64,000 nt of DNA from Pedobacter sp. ISL-64 (lineage in GTDB: Bacteria; Bacteroidota; Bacteroidia; Sphingobacteriales; Sphingobacteriaceae): positions 176,256-240,255 of the forward strand of contig NZ_JAGGPU010000019.1 of NCBI RefSeq assembly GCF_018613605.1, read 5' to 3'. The first letter of the stretch is position 1; every line of letters starts with the position of its first letter. Both the position numbers and the translations under genes were made by a program. Positions 17,089 through 26,135 of the stretch are shown here, piece by piece. Under the pieces are notes generated by a model that saw nothing but the letters and a program-made list of their open reading frames with translations, searched no databases and was not told where the DNA came from.

Positions 17089-18081
17089 GTGAGCAATACC
17101 ATAATCAGCGTTAAAAATTTAACCAAGCAATATCAGGCAGAACAGGCCGGTGGGATTAAAAATGTAAGTTTCGAAATCAAAAGAGGCGATATAGTGGCCA
17201 TAATCGGAGAGAGTGGCAGTGGAAAATCGACCTTGCTGAAATCCATTTACGGATTGCTGAAAACCGATGAGGGTGAAATCTTTTTCGAAGATCAAAGGGT
17301 TAAAGGGCCTGATGAACAGCTCATCCCGGGCCACAAACAGATGAAAATGGTTACCCAGGATTTTTCGTTAAATATTTATGCGAAGGTTTACGATAATATT
17401 GCCTCACAGCTATCGAATACCGATCTTAAAACCAAAGCCGAAAAAACGCTTCAGATTATGGAGCATCTTCGGATTTCGCCACTCCAGAACAAAAAAATCA
17501 TCGAACTGAGCGGAGGAGAGCAGCAGCGTGTAGCCATAGCAAAAGCAATGGTTGCCGATACACAGGTTTTACTTTTAGACGAACCTTTTAGCCAGGTTGA
17601 TGCGCTACTTAAGAATCAACTGCGTGCCGATATCAAACGTGTGGCCTCCGAAACTGGCGTTACCGTAATTTTAGTTTCTCACGATCCGGCCGACGGTTTA
17701 TTCTTAGCAGATCAGTTACTTATAATAAAAAATGGAGAATTGCTGCAAACTGGAAAACCAGCTGACATTTACCAGCACCCAAAACACATTTACACTGCTC
17801 AGATTTTAGGCAATGCTGTGGTTTTATCAAAAGCCGATGCCGAAAAAATTGGTTTAAAAACGGAAAAAGAATTCGTTGTTTTTTACCCCGAGTGGGCCGA
17901 AGTAAGCAATAGTTGGAGCAGCAGGCGCTATGAGGTAAAAGATGTGTACTACAAAGGTTTTTATGATGAACTGCTTTTGGAAAGAAATGGAGTGAACATC
18001 CGTGCCCTGCAACTAAACAGGGGAGAGCATAAAAAAAACGACCACGTTCAATTGAACATCAGTCGTTTTTTGGAGTTTTAA
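17089..18081 (+). CDS. ABC transporter ATP-binding protein (PotA-like)
   Basis: A 330-residue ATPase. The ABC domain (about 1-235) shows Walker A GESGSGKST, Q loop MVTQDFSLN, signature LSGGEQQRVAIA, Walker B VLLLDEP and the H loop in LVSHDPADG. About 90 further residues resemble the regulatory tail of PotA/CysA-type importers. No permease or binding-protein gene is adjacent, so its partner is unknown. The start is GTG at 17089; an AAGGTTTAAGG-like tract (17036-17075) lies just before it. Confidence 0.85.
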   Translation: MSNTIISVKNLTKQYQAEQAGGIKNVSFEIKRGDIVAIIGESGSGKSTLLKSIYGLLKTDEGEIFFEDQRVKGPDEQLIPGHKQMKMVTQDFSLNIYAKVYDNIASQLSNTDLKTKAEKTLQIMEHLRISPLQNKKIIELSGGEQQRVAIAKAMVADTQVLLLDEPFSQVDALLKNQLRADIKRVASETGVTVILVSHDPADGLFLADQLLIIKNGELLQTGKPADIYQHPKHIYTAQILGNAVVLSKADAEKIGLKTEKEFVVFYPEWAEVSNSWSSRRYEVKDVYYKGFYDELLLERNGVNIRALQLNRGEHKKNDHVQLNISRFLEF

Positions 18082-18088
18082 ATACTAG

Positions 18089-18499
18089 TTATAAATCGTT
18101 TCCAACAAGAACTATTTTTACCCTTACTGTTGATGTAGGTTTTATTGGAGTTGTTGCCTGGTAATCTGAACTTTGTACATCGATAGATACTCCACCTTTA
18201 TATACTTCGAAGCTGTATGCATCAACATTATAAACAAATGGTAATGCAATATAACTTGCACCGCTATTGTAGGAAATGTAAACCAAAGTTCCTTCATTGT
18301 CGACATGATACTGGTCGATTTCAGGAACAGAAATATCTGCAGTAAATGTTTTTTGGTCATTACTTAATACCCATGCATTGGGAGATATATCTTTAACTAC
18401 AGTTAAAATGGCATTGCTCGGCTGAACAATCGTGTCTTTTTTGCAGGAAGCCAGACCTAGTGTGGCAACGCAAAGCATTAAGATGGTAAATTTTTTCAT
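18089..18499 (-). CDS. Small lipoprotein of unknown function
   Basis: A 136-residue protein with a signal peptide and lipobox LASC (Cys19), followed by KK, so it is probably lipidated. The mature part is beta-rich with repeated Tyr and Val. I do not recognise a family. It is convergent with the ABC gene (7-bp gap) and divergent from the DUF4230 gene. Confidence 0.65.
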   Translation of the reverse strand: MKKFTILMLCVATLGLASCKKDTIVQPSNAILTVVKDISPNAWVLSNDQKTFTADISVPEIDQYHVDNEGTLVYISYNSGASYIALPFVYNVDAYSFEVYKGGVSIDVQSSDYQATTPIKPTSTVRVKIVLVGNDL

Positions 18500-18635
18500 G
18501 TTGATTAATGTTTATTTGTGTGTGTGATATTGGTATTACAAATCTGTTGCCAAAAAAATATAATTGTGGATTAATGGATTAATTATTGTGCAACAGATTA
18601 AATACATAAATGTTGGTACCTTATTTTTTTAAAAC

Positions 18636-19196
18636 ATGAAGCTCTTTTTTCGCCTCTTACCCTGGTTAATTTTAGTCGTTGCGGGGTATTTATTTATCTC
18701 CAAAAAGTTCAGCATCAATACCTCTGTAGAGAGCAAACATCAGCTTCTGGTAGGGAAAATTGAGGCCATTGGTAAATTGGAGCTGGTAAGGTACCAGATC
18801 AGCGATGTTTTAGAACATAAAAATAAAACAGACTTTTTACCTGAAGCCAGTGTTTTATTGATTGTTAAAGCCGAAGCAGTAGGCTGTATCGACTTAACAA
18901 AAATTACCCGTGAAGATATTGATATTGATGCGGACACCGCTGTAGTAAATTTGCCACAGCCTGAAATATGTTATGTAAAAATCGACCATAAAAATTCGCG
19001 TGTTTACGATACGAAAATGGCTTTCTTCCGCGAAGCCGGTTTGGTAGATGAAGCGTATAAAGCCGCCGAAAGACAAGTAACTGCTGAGGTTAAAAAATCG
19101 AGTATCTTAACGCAGACTAAAACCAATGCTACAACGGTACTTAAACCGATTATAGAAGGTTTAGGCTATAAGAATGTGAAGTTTACTTTTGATTAA
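18636..19196 (+). CDS. DUF4230-type membrane-anchored protein
   Basis: A 186-residue protein with one N-terminal hydrophobic anchor (LFFRLLPWLILVVAGYLFI) and a soluble outer domain. The pattern KIEAIGKLELVRYQ, then VLLIVKAEAVGCIDLTKI, NLPQPEI and a C-terminal GYKNVKFTF matches what I recall of DUF4230 proteins, whose function is unknown. It is probably located in the periplasm, tethered to the membrane. Confidence 0.7.
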   Translation: MKLFFRLLPWLILVVAGYLFISKKFSINTSVESKHQLLVGKIEAIGKLELVRYQISDVLEHKNKTDFLPEASVLLIVKAEAVGCIDLTKITREDIDIDADTAVVNLPQPEICYVKIDHKNSRVYDTKMAFFREAGLVDEAYKAAERQVTAEVKKSSILTQTKTNATTVLKPIIEGLGYKNVKFTFD

Positions 19197-19244
19197 GGCT
19201 TAGGAGGTTTAAGGTGGAAGGTTTAGGCGATCTTCACATAGTGT

Positions 19245-19330
19245 CGTCATCTCGACCGGAACGCAGTGGAGTGGAGAGATCTGCCTCGAGATAGATTTCT
19301 CGACTGCGTTGTACTCCGCTCGAAATGACG
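19245..19330. repeat. REP-like full element, family A
   Basis: Ends CGTCATCTCGACC and CTCGAAATGACG are imperfect inverted repeats. Inside are GGAGAGATCT and GATTTCTCGACTGCG. It is close to the element at 19726-19815, and the two bracket the cupin gene. Confidence 0.75.
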
Positions 19331-19343
19331 ACCTAATTAAAAT

Positions 19344-19712
19344 TTATTTTAAAAAATCTTCCCGATGTGGGTTGAAAATATCAATCAGTAATCCGGCTTC
19401 TAAGCAAACCACACCATGAAATACATTTGATGGGGCAAAGAAAACATCACCTTCATTTAAGATTTTCTTATCATCGCCCATGGTTACTTCAAAACTTCCT
19501 TTGGCTACATAACTCATTTGTAAATGAGGATGATTGTGAATGGTACCAATGGCATCTTTTTCAAATTTTACTTTAACCAACATCAACTGGTCATCGTAAG
19601 CCATAATTTTGCGTTTAACACCGGCTCCTAAATCTTCCCAATCAATACCGCTGTCAGAAATTAATGCCTTGTTGTTTAAGTCTTTGAAATTCATTTTTAT
19701 AAGTTGTGTCAT
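19344..19712 (-). CDS. Cupin-domain protein
   Basis: A 122-residue single cupin barrel. The first motif is GTIHNHPHLQMSYVAKGSFE (His, His, Glu ligands in the usual spacing) and the second is GDVFFAPSNVFHGV. Relatives include small isomerases, dioxygenases and sugar-binding sensors; the substrate is unknown. It is the last gene of the amino-acid block on this strand and is bracketed by two family A repeat elements. Confidence 0.85.
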   Translation of the reverse strand: MTQLIKMNFKDLNNKALISDSGIDWEDLGAGVKRKIMAYDDQLMLVKVKFEKDAIGTIHNHPHLQMSYVAKGSFEVTMGDDKKILNEGDVFFAPSNVFHGVVCLEAGLLIDIFNPHREDFLK

Positions 19713-19725
19713 GGTGCAAAAAAAA

Positions 19726-19815
19726 CGTCATCTCGACTGCAGCGCAGTCCCGAACATTCGGGAGAGAGATCTAGAATAGATTTCTCGACGTCGTTGTACT
19801 CCGCTCGAAATGACG
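19726..19815. repeat. REP-like full element, family A
   Basis: Begins CGTCATCTCGACTGCAGCGC, contains the internal stem CCCGAACATTCGGG, and ends CTCGAAATGACG. It fills most of the ilvA-cupin spacer. Confidence 0.75.
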
Positions 19816-19840
19816 AAATTATTTTGGCAGTTAAAGAACC

Positions 19841-21091
19841 TTAAACCAAATACTCAAACAAAGTCTGGTCCTGGTTTAGCTCAATAATTTCAAATTTAAA
19901 ATCTTTCATGCGTTGTAATAAACTTGCATAATCGTTTTTATTAGAAAGTTCGATACCAACCAACGCAGGGCCATTTTCTTTATTTGTTTTTTTAATAAAC
20001 TCGAAACGGGTAATATCATCCTGTGGACCTAAAACCTCGTTCACAAATAACTTTAAAGCACCTGGTCTTTGTGGGAAACGTACAATGAAATAATGTTTCA
20101 AGCCTTCAAAAAGCAAAGATTTCTCTTTAATCTCCTGCATGCGCTCAATATCGTTATTTCCACCGCTTACGATACAAACTACCGTTTTGCCTGCAATCTG
20201 GTCTTTAAGCTGATCTAATGCAGCCACAGACAGCGCTCCGGCAGGTTCAACCACAATAGCATCTTCGTTATACAATTTTAAAATGGTCGTGCAGATTTTT
20301 CCTTCAGGGATTAAATGCATCTGATCAAGCAGTTCCTTACAATATTCGTAAGTGATATGGCCAATTCTTTTTACAGCTGCACCATCCACAAATCGGTCTA
20401 TTTCTTCTAAGGTAAACGGACCACCATATTCCATCGCCGTAACCATTGATGGTGCACCAAGTGGTTCAACACCAACTAATTTCACTTCAGGCTTAACGGT
20501 TTTCATGTAAGCGCTTACACCCGATGCTAAACCGCCTCCACCAACCGGCATTACAATCATATCCAGGTCAGGTAGATCTTCGTAAATTTCTACACCAACC
20601 GTTGCCTGTCCTTCAATTACTTTTTCATCATCGAAAGGTGGAATAAAAGTGGCTGATTTTTCGGCACTGTAAGCTAAAGCTTCTTTTAAACAATCATCAA
20701 AAGTATCGCCTACTAAAACCACTTCAACATTGTCGCCACCAAACATGTAAGTTTGTTTAACCTTTTGTTTCGGTGTAATCTCTGGCATAAAAATCACCCC
20801 TTTAATGCCGAGTTTTTTACATGAATAGGCCACACCTTGTGCATGGTTACCAGCACTTGCACAAACTACACCATTAATTAATGCATCTTGTGGCAAGGAG
20901 CTAATTTTATTGTAGGCACCACGCAATTTGTACGAGCGTACAATTTGCAGGTCTTCTCTTTTTAAATAAATATTGGCATTGTAATGAGCAGAAAGTCCGG
21001 CGTTAAACTCTAAAGGCGTACGTTTTACCACTCCTTTTAACCTTTGCGATGCAGATAAAAAATCTAATGTATTCGGTGTTGTAGTATTCAT
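19841..21091 (-). CDS. ilvA: Threonine deaminase (threonine ammonia-lyase)
   Basis: Converts threonine to 2-oxobutanoate, the entry to isoleucine synthesis. The 416-residue protein has PLP Lys55 in VRSYKLRGAYN, the phosphate-binding GGGGLASG loop, and a single C-terminal ACT-like regulatory domain (from about residue 330, KHYFIVRFPQRPGALK) for feedback control. This one-domain tail is shorter than the E. coli enzyme (514). It lies at the end of the ilv-leu block, 275 bp after leuA. Confidence 0.95.
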   Translation of the reverse strand: MNTTTPNTLDFLSASQRLKGVVKRTPLEFNAGLSAHYNANIYLKREDLQIVRSYKLRGAYNKISSLPQDALINGVVCASAGNHAQGVAYSCKKLGIKGVIFMPEITPKQKVKQTYMFGGDNVEVVLVGDTFDDCLKEALAYSAEKSATFIPPFDDEKVIEGQATVGVEIYEDLPDLDMIVMPVGGGGLASGVSAYMKTVKPEVKLVGVEPLGAPSMVTAMEYGGPFTLEEIDRFVDGAAVKRIGHITYEYCKELLDQMHLIPEGKICTTILKLYNEDAIVVEPAGALSVAALDQLKDQIAGKTVVCIVSGGNNDIERMQEIKEKSLLFEGLKHYFIVRFPQRPGALKLFVNEVLGPQDDITRFEFIKKTNKENGPALVGIELSNKNDYASLLQRMKDFKFEIIELNQDQTLFEYLV

Positions 21092-21093
21092 AA

Positions 21094-21340
21094 TTTAGTA
21101 TCAAGAAGAGAGATATGAGTATCGAGACTAATATTTCACTTGTATTTTTTTGTAAAGCAGGGTTTGGTGTTCAATCGGTTGCAGCTGTCCTGCTTTACAT
21201 TTTATTTCGCTGCGCTTCATGCTCATTTCAATCAGGTTTAGGTGAACTAAGTTTGTGTTTCAAACTTAAATCCTCCCCCTGCCCCCTCCAAAGGGGGGCA
21301 CCCCTCAAAGTTTTTTTAAGGCAATTCGCCGATCGCTTTT
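21094..21340. repeat. leuA-ilvA spacer with repeat elements
   Basis: Contains a GTATCAAGAAGAGAGATATG stretch near ilvA, related to the TATCAAG repeats at 39465-39525, and a C-rich palindrome around CCCCTCCAAAGGGGGGCACC (21284-21303). No gene is credible; a 75-codon open frame on the plus strand has no coding character. The C-rich palindrome could hinder transcription between leuA and ilvA. Confidence 0.5.
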
Positions 21341-21366
21341 AGCTTTGGTCCTTAACCTTTCAGCTT

Positions 21367-22527
21367 TTACGCCAAATGCAAAGCAACCAATTGGTTTAAA
21401 TCGTAATCGTTAATGCCTTGTTTGCTATCGGCTAAAACCAGAAATTGTTTGTAAACAATATCTAAATGATCTTTTTCCAATTTATGGCCTAAACGGTCTA
21501 AATGGTGTTTTAAAGCATGGCGTCCGCTTCTTGCAGTCAATACAATAGTTGCATCAGGGAAACCAACATCTTCTGGTTTAATAATTTCGTAGTTTTCACG
21601 GTTTTTCAAGAAACCATCCTGGTGGATGCCTGAGCTATGTGAAAATGCATTTCCACCAACAATTGCTTTGTTCGGTTGTACCGGCATATTCATCTGGTTC
21701 CGCACCATATGGCTCATTTCATAGAAACGGGTAGCATCAATTTGGGTGTTTAAGCCTAAAATCTTGTGCGTTTTCAAAATCATGACGACTTCTTCCATAG
21801 ATGTATTGCCTGCACGCTCTCCGATGCCGTTAATGGTACATTCTACCTGGCGGGCACCATTTTGTAGGCCTGCGATAGAATTCGCTGTAGCCAAGCCTAA
21901 ATCGTTGTGGCAATGCACAGAGATAATGGCTTTATCAATATTTTTTACGTTCTCTTTCAAAAAAAGAATTTTCGAGCCATACTGATCTGGTAAGCAATAT
22001 CCGTTGGTATCTGGAATATTTACCACGGTGGCACCGGCAGCAATTACTGCTTCAACCATTTTAGCTAAAAATTCGATATCGGCACGGCCGGCATCCTCTG
22101 CGTAGAATTCAACATCTTCCACAAATTTTTTCGAATACCTTACGGCTTCAACAGCACGTTCTAAAATTTCTTCGCGGGTACTGTTAAATTTATGTTTAAT
22201 GTGGAAATCGGATGAACCGATCCCGGTGTGGATACGTGGTCTTTTCGCATAACGTAAAGCGTCTGCAGCAACATCGATATCATTTTTATTTGCACGGGTT
22301 AAGGCGCAGATAATTGGGTTGGTAACCGCTTTTGATAACTCAATTACGCTATTAAAATCTCCTGGACTAGATACCGGGAAACCTGCTTCAATCACATCAA
22401 CACCTAAAAGCTCAAGTGATTTAGCGATTTCTACTTTTTGGTTTGTATCTAACTGGCAGCCTGGAACCTGCTCACCGTCACGCAATGTCGTGTCGAAAAT
22501 ATAAACTTTGTTCGGGTCGTGAATCAT
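21367..22527 (-). CDS. leuA: 2-isopropylmalate synthase (short form)
   Basis: Condenses acetyl-CoA and 2-oxoisovalerate in the first leucine-specific step. Catalytic features are DTTLRDGEQVPG at the N-terminus, the metal site SVHCHNDLGLATANS and NGIGERAGNTS. At 386 residues it lacks the roughly 120-residue C-terminal LeuA dimer/regulatory domain that binds leucine in the 500-residue enzymes, so feedback inhibition by leucine is likely absent or works differently. The neighbours leuB, leuC and leuD make homocitrate synthase unlikely. Confidence 0.92.
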   Translation of the reverse strand: MIHDPNKVYIFDTTLRDGEQVPGCQLDTNQKVEIAKSLELLGVDVIEAGFPVSSPGDFNSVIELSKAVTNPIICALTRANKNDIDVAADALRYAKRPRIHTGIGSSDFHIKHKFNSTREEILERAVEAVRYSKKFVEDVEFYAEDAGRADIEFLAKMVEAVIAAGATVVNIPDTNGYCLPDQYGSKILFLKENVKNIDKAIISVHCHNDLGLATANSIAGLQNGARQVECTINGIGERAGNTSMEEVVMILKTHKILGLNTQIDATRFYEMSHMVRNQMNMPVQPNKAIVGGNAFSHSSGIHQDGFLKNRENYEIIKPEDVGFPDATIVLTARSGRHALKHHLDRLGHKLEKDHLDIVYKQFLVLADSKQGINDYDLNQLVALHLA

Positions 22528-22537
22528 AATCTTAAGT

Positions 22538-23629
22538 TTAGGAAGTGATTAATTTTTGTGATAAGAATTTAAGAACCAATTTGCCCATTTCGGCTGTGCC
22601 TAAAACTTTAAACCGGTTTGTATTTTGGTCGGCAATGTCATGTGTTCTAAAACCTTCTTTCAATACCTGGTCGATGGTGTCAACCAATAATTTGGCTTCT
22701 TCTTTTAGTCCGAAGCCAATTTCTAACATTAGTGCTGCCGATAGGATAGAAGCCAATGGATTAGCTAAATCTTTACCTGCAATATCGTGTGCAGAACCGT
22801 GTATCGGCTCGAAGAACCCAGTGCTTTCGCCAACAGATGCCGAAGCCAGCATACCCATTGAACCTGCAATCTGTGAAGCTTCATCTGTTAAAATATCTCC
22901 AAATAAGTTGGCGGTTAAAACCACGTCGAATTTTTTAGGGTTTTTGATCAACTGCATGGCTGCATTGTCGATAAACATATGCTCAGTTTCTACATCAGGA
23001 TATTGTTTTGCAATTTCCTGAACGGTTTCGCGCCATAAGCGAGAGCTTTCTAAAACATTGGCTTTATCTACCGAACATAATCTTTTGTTACGTTGCTGTG
23101 CAGCCTGGTAAGCTTTATGTGCAATGCGTTCTACTTCATAACGGTGGTAAATCATTAGATCTGAAGCCGTATTACGGTCCTCCGAACGTGTTTTTTCACC
23201 AAAGTAAACATCACCTGTTAATTCGCGGAAGAACAAAATATCGGTTCCTCTTAAAATTTCCGGTTTAATGCTCGATGCCTGAAGAAGTTCATCAAATAGT
23301 AATATTGGGCGGAGATTAGCGAATAACCCCAGTTCCTTACGGATTTTTAACAGACCTTGTTCTGGTCTAACTTTTAAACTTGGGTCGTTATCATATTTGG
23401 CGTGGCCAATGGCTCCAAAAAGGATAGCATCACTTTGTCTTGCTTTTTCTAACGTTTCATCTGGCAAAGGCTCGCCGGTAACTTCAATAGCCGCATGGCC
23501 CATTAAAGCTTCTTCGAACACAAATTCATGGCCAAAAATTTCGGCAATTTTTTCTAATGCTGCTTTTCCCCAAGTGGTAACCTCGGGCCCAATACCATCT
23601 CCAGGTATTACTAAAATGTTCTTCTTCAT
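22538..23629 (-). CDS. leuB: 3-isopropylmalate dehydrogenase
   Basis: NAD-dependent oxidative decarboxylation of 3-isopropylmalate in leucine synthesis. The protein has 363 residues. Features are the start LVIPGDGIGPEV, the substrate arginines around KVRPEQGLLKIRKELGLFAN, FFRELTGDVYFGEKTR and the NAD site EPIHGSAHDIAGKDLANP. Ten base pairs separate it from leuA and four from the ABC gene upstream, so the three are likely one message. Confidence 0.96.
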   Translation of the reverse strand: MKKNILVIPGDGIGPEVTTWGKAALEKIAEIFGHEFVFEEALMGHAAIEVTGEPLPDETLEKARQSDAILFGAIGHAKYDNDPSLKVRPEQGLLKIRKELGLFANLRPILLFDELLQASSIKPEILRGTDILFFRELTGDVYFGEKTRSEDRNTASDLMIYHRYEVERIAHKAYQAAQQRNKRLCSVDKANVLESSRLWRETVQEIAKQYPDVETEHMFIDNAAMQLIKNPKKFDVVLTANLFGDILTDEASQIAGSMGMLASASVGESTGFFEPIHGSAHDIAGKDLANPLASILSAALMLEIGFGLKEEAKLLVDTIDQVLKEGFRTHDIADQNTNRFKVLGTAEMGKLVLKFLSQKLITS

Positions 23630-23633
23630 TGTA

Positions 23634-25097
23634 CTAAACGCTTTCTAGTATAGTTTCGACGACTTTTACCTCGCCTTTTTCTAACAATATTCTTTTTTCT
23701 ATGCAGGTTGGCAGCTGCGATTCAAAATGGCCAACGTAAATTAAGGTCATCCCGTTGCTGCACAATTCATCAACCAATTGGTTAAAATACCGTGTTTGCT
23801 GTTGGTCTAAACCCTGGCAAGGTTCATCCAGAATTAACAGTTCCGGATTTTTTATAATCGTTCGCGCTAATAATACCAATCGCTGTTTACCGAGTGGAAG
23901 TGCGGTTAATAATTCATTTTTGTTTTCGGTTAATCCAAAATATTCAATCAACTCATCAACTTGTGCTCTTTTGCTATAAGGCAATTGCTGAAACAGGCCC
24001 ACGGTATCGTAAAAGCCCGAAGCAATACACTTCCAAACAGTTGAAGTGGCATCGAAGTACCAATGAAACTCCGGCGATATTAAACCAATATGCTGCTTAA
24101 TATCCCAAATGCTTTCGCCAGTTCCACGCCTGTTGCCAAACAAATAAAGCTCGTTGGCGTAAGATTGGGGGTGATCGCCGTTGATTAAACTCAATAAAGT
24201 AGATTTTCCTGAGCCATTAGGGCCTTGCAATAACCATTTTTCGCCAGCTTTAACTTCCCAGTTGATGTTTTTTAGCACCTGTTTTTCGCCATAGCTGATG
24301 TTGACATCAACCATCGTTACCATATCAGTTGATGAATAAATTGGCGACTCCTTTAAAAAAGCGGGGATTTTCCTTTTATGTATTTCAGGTGGAAGGTCTC
24401 CAATTTCTCTTGAGAATGAACTTGCAATCTGCCCGTCTATAATCTCTGCAAAAGAATCGATGCTTTCTGGAAATTCTAAATCGTTACAGATTAAAATTAA
24501 TTGTACACCTTCTGCTGTAATCTGGTCTAAAAGTGTATTCAGGTTTTTGCGCGATGCTTTATCTAAACCAGTATAAGGCTGATCGATAATTAACAATTGG
24601 GGTTTTAACCATAAGGCTTTAACCAACTGCAGTTTTTTATGTTCGCCGCTTGATAATTCGATTAGCTGTGAACTGGCAAAAGTAGCAAAGCCCAGTGCTT
24701 CTAAAATGGGTTCAACCAGATCGAAATGAAGTCCTTTTTCTTTGCCGTAAGCTACCAGTTCTGCATGTACTGTTAAAGTATCATTGGCCTGTAAACTGGT
24801 GTAGCGTTGCTGATAATAAAAGTTTGCAACACCTTCGAGGTTTTTAAACTGATACCAGCTTTCTACAAATAAAACTTCGGCCGGTAATTTACTTTGGGCG
24901 TCGTAATTGATTTCAATGCTGCCCTGTGAAGGAATTAAACCTGCAATCGCCTTAGCCAAAGAAGTTTTTCCGCTGCCACTTTCGCCCCATAAAACCCAGT
25001 TTTGGCACACATTTACTTCCCAATACAAATCCTTTAGCACCGCTTTATTGCGGTAACTTAAGTTTAGGTTTTGTATGTAGACAAATGGTTTAAGCAT
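23634..25097 (-). CDS. Tandem ABC ATPase (ModF-like)
   Basis: A 487-residue protein with two complete ABC domains and no membrane part. The first has Walker A GESGSGKTS, signature LSSGEHKKL and LLIIDQP. The second has GPNGSGKST, LPLGKQRLVLLAR and LLILDEP. The layout matches ModF/PhrA-type ATPases, whose role is poorly defined. It sits inside the leu operon: its start overlaps the leuD stop (TAATG type) and leuB starts 4 bp after it. A role in leucine metabolism is not known and would be inference from coupling alone. Confidence 0.85.
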   Translation of the reverse strand: MLKPFVYIQNLNLSYRNKAVLKDLYWEVNVCQNWVLWGESGSGKTSLAKAIAGLIPSQGSIEINYDAQSKLPAEVLFVESWYQFKNLEGVANFYYQQRYTSLQANDTLTVHAELVAYGKEKGLHFDLVEPILEALGFATFASSQLIELSSGEHKKLQLVKALWLKPQLLIIDQPYTGLDKASRKNLNTLLDQITAEGVQLILICNDLEFPESIDSFAEIIDGQIASSFSREIGDLPPEIHKRKIPAFLKESPIYSSTDMVTMVDVNISYGEKQVLKNINWEVKAGEKWLLQGPNGSGKSTLLSLINGDHPQSYANELYLFGNRRGTGESIWDIKQHIGLISPEFHWYFDATSTVWKCIASGFYDTVGLFQQLPYSKRAQVDELIEYFGLTENKNELLTALPLGKQRLVLLARTIIKNPELLILDEPCQGLDQQQTRYFNQLVDELCSNGMTLIYVGHFESQLPTCIEKRILLEKGEVKVVETILESV

Positions 25098-25681
25098 TAC
25101 TTTGCCTGTTCAAATTCTGCGATTAATTCTTTTTGGGCCAAGATGAAATCGATATCATCATAACCGTTTATCAAACACGATTTTTTGTAAGGATTGATCT
25201 CAAATGATTCTTGAGCACCGGTTTCTACAATGGTAACCGTTTGATTTTCTAAATCAACTTCTAGGGCTGATTTTGGATTGCTGTCAACCGCGTTAAAAAT
25301 CTGCGCCAAGAACTCATCACTTACCTGGATGGGTAATAAACCATTGTTCAGGGCATTTCCTTTAAAGATATCGGCAAAGAAACTGCTGATTACCGCGTCA
25401 AAACCAGCATCTTGAATAGCCCATGCAGCATGCTCGCGACTACTGCCACAACCAAAGTTTTTTCCTGCCACTAAAACCTGACCGCTATAGGTTGGGTTGT
25501 TCATCACGAAATCAGCTTTAGGCTGGTTATCGTTTTCATAACGCCAATCGCGGAACAAGTTTTCGCCAAAACCCTCGCGTGTTGTCGCTTTTAGAAACCT
25601 CGCAGGGATAATCTGGTCGGTATCGATGTTCTCTATATTTAAAGGCACTACTGCCGATGTTAATTTTGTGAATTTTTTCAT
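25097..25681 (-). CDS. leuD: 3-isopropylmalate dehydratase small subunit
   Basis: Small subunit of the isomerase that interconverts 2- and 3-isopropylmalate with LeuC. The 194-residue length is normal. Markers are NIDTDQIIPARFL near the N-terminus and GKNFGCGSSREHAAWAIQD, the swivelling-domain substrate loop. Its stop overlaps the ABC gene start by one base. It is separated from leuC by the ABM gene, which is unusual because leuC and leuD are normally adjacent. Confidence 0.96.
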   Translation of the reverse strand: MKKFTKLTSAVVPLNIENIDTDQIIPARFLKATTREGFGENLFRDWRYENDNQPKADFVMNNPTYSGQVLVAGKNFGCGSSREHAAWAIQDAGFDAVISSFFADIFKGNALNNGLLPIQVSDEFLAQIFNAVDSNPKSALEVDLENQTVTIVETGAQESFEINPYKKSCLINGYDDIDFILAQKELIAEFEQAK

Positions 25682-25691
25682 TATTAATGAT

Positions 25692-25745
25692 GATTACACA
25701 GATTTAAATGATTTCACCAATTGGGGTGATTTCACTGATTTAATA
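25692..25745. repeat. Three 18-nt tandem units, family C
   Basis: Three consecutive 18-nt units: GATTACACAGATTTAAAT, GATTTCACCAATTGGGGT and GATTTCACTGATTTAATA. The unit recurs, singly or paired, at 29143-29173 and, on the other strand, at 6429-6470 and 9068-9092. It fills the leuD-ABM spacer. Confidence 0.65.
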
Positions 25746-25759
25746 TTTATTATAAACCT

Positions 25760-26053
25760 TCAGCCCTCTACCTTAGTAAAGTGTTCAACTGTTGGGAAAG
25801 GATCATAAAAGTGATGTAATAACTTTTTCCAATCCTGGTATTCTGCTGATCCTCTGAAACCTTCGGTATGTGCCTCCAGTGTTTTCCAGTTTACCAACAG
25901 GATATATTTATTTTCTACCTCTATACATTTTTGAAGCTGATGTGAAATGTAACCTTCCATTGAGGAAATGATTTTTTGTGCTTTGTTAAAAGCTTTTTCA
26001 AAATCAGCCGATAATCCGGCTTTTACATTTAATATGGCAACTTCTAGTATCAT
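25760..26053 (-). CDS. Antibiotic biosynthesis monooxygenase (ABM)-fold protein
   Basis: A 97-residue ferredoxin-like protein of the ABM superfamily: MILEVAILNVKAGLSADFEK at the start, then a helix, EVENKYILLVNWKTLEAH and a C-terminal HHFYDPFPTVEHF. Family members are small dimeric oxygenases or heme-degrading enzymes, but the substrate here is unknown. It lies between leuC and leuD on the same strand. Confidence 0.8.
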   Translation of the reverse strand: MILEVAILNVKAGLSADFEKAFNKAQKIISSMEGYISHQLQKCIEVENKYILLVNWKTLEAHTEGFRGSAEYQDWKKLLHHFYDPFPTVEHFTKVEG

Positions 26054-26067
26054 ATATTTTAAAAGTT

Positions 26068-26129
26068 GTCATTCTGAGGAACTAAGAATCTGTTTCTTAG
26101 CTTGCAGATGCTTCATTCGTCAGTATGAC
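26068..26129. repeat. REP-like element, family B (diverged)
   Basis: Bounded by GTCATTCTGAGG and CGTCAGTATGAC, with internal CTAAGAATCTGTTTCTTAG. It resembles 11313-11376 in its ends and in the AGATGCTT core, and fills the ABM-leuC spacer. Confidence 0.55.
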
Positions 26130-26135
26130 TTTATT

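Noticed and set aside
21115..21342. 75-codon plus-strand frame between leuA and ilvA
   Set aside because: It crosses a C-rich palindrome and other repeats and looks non-coding.
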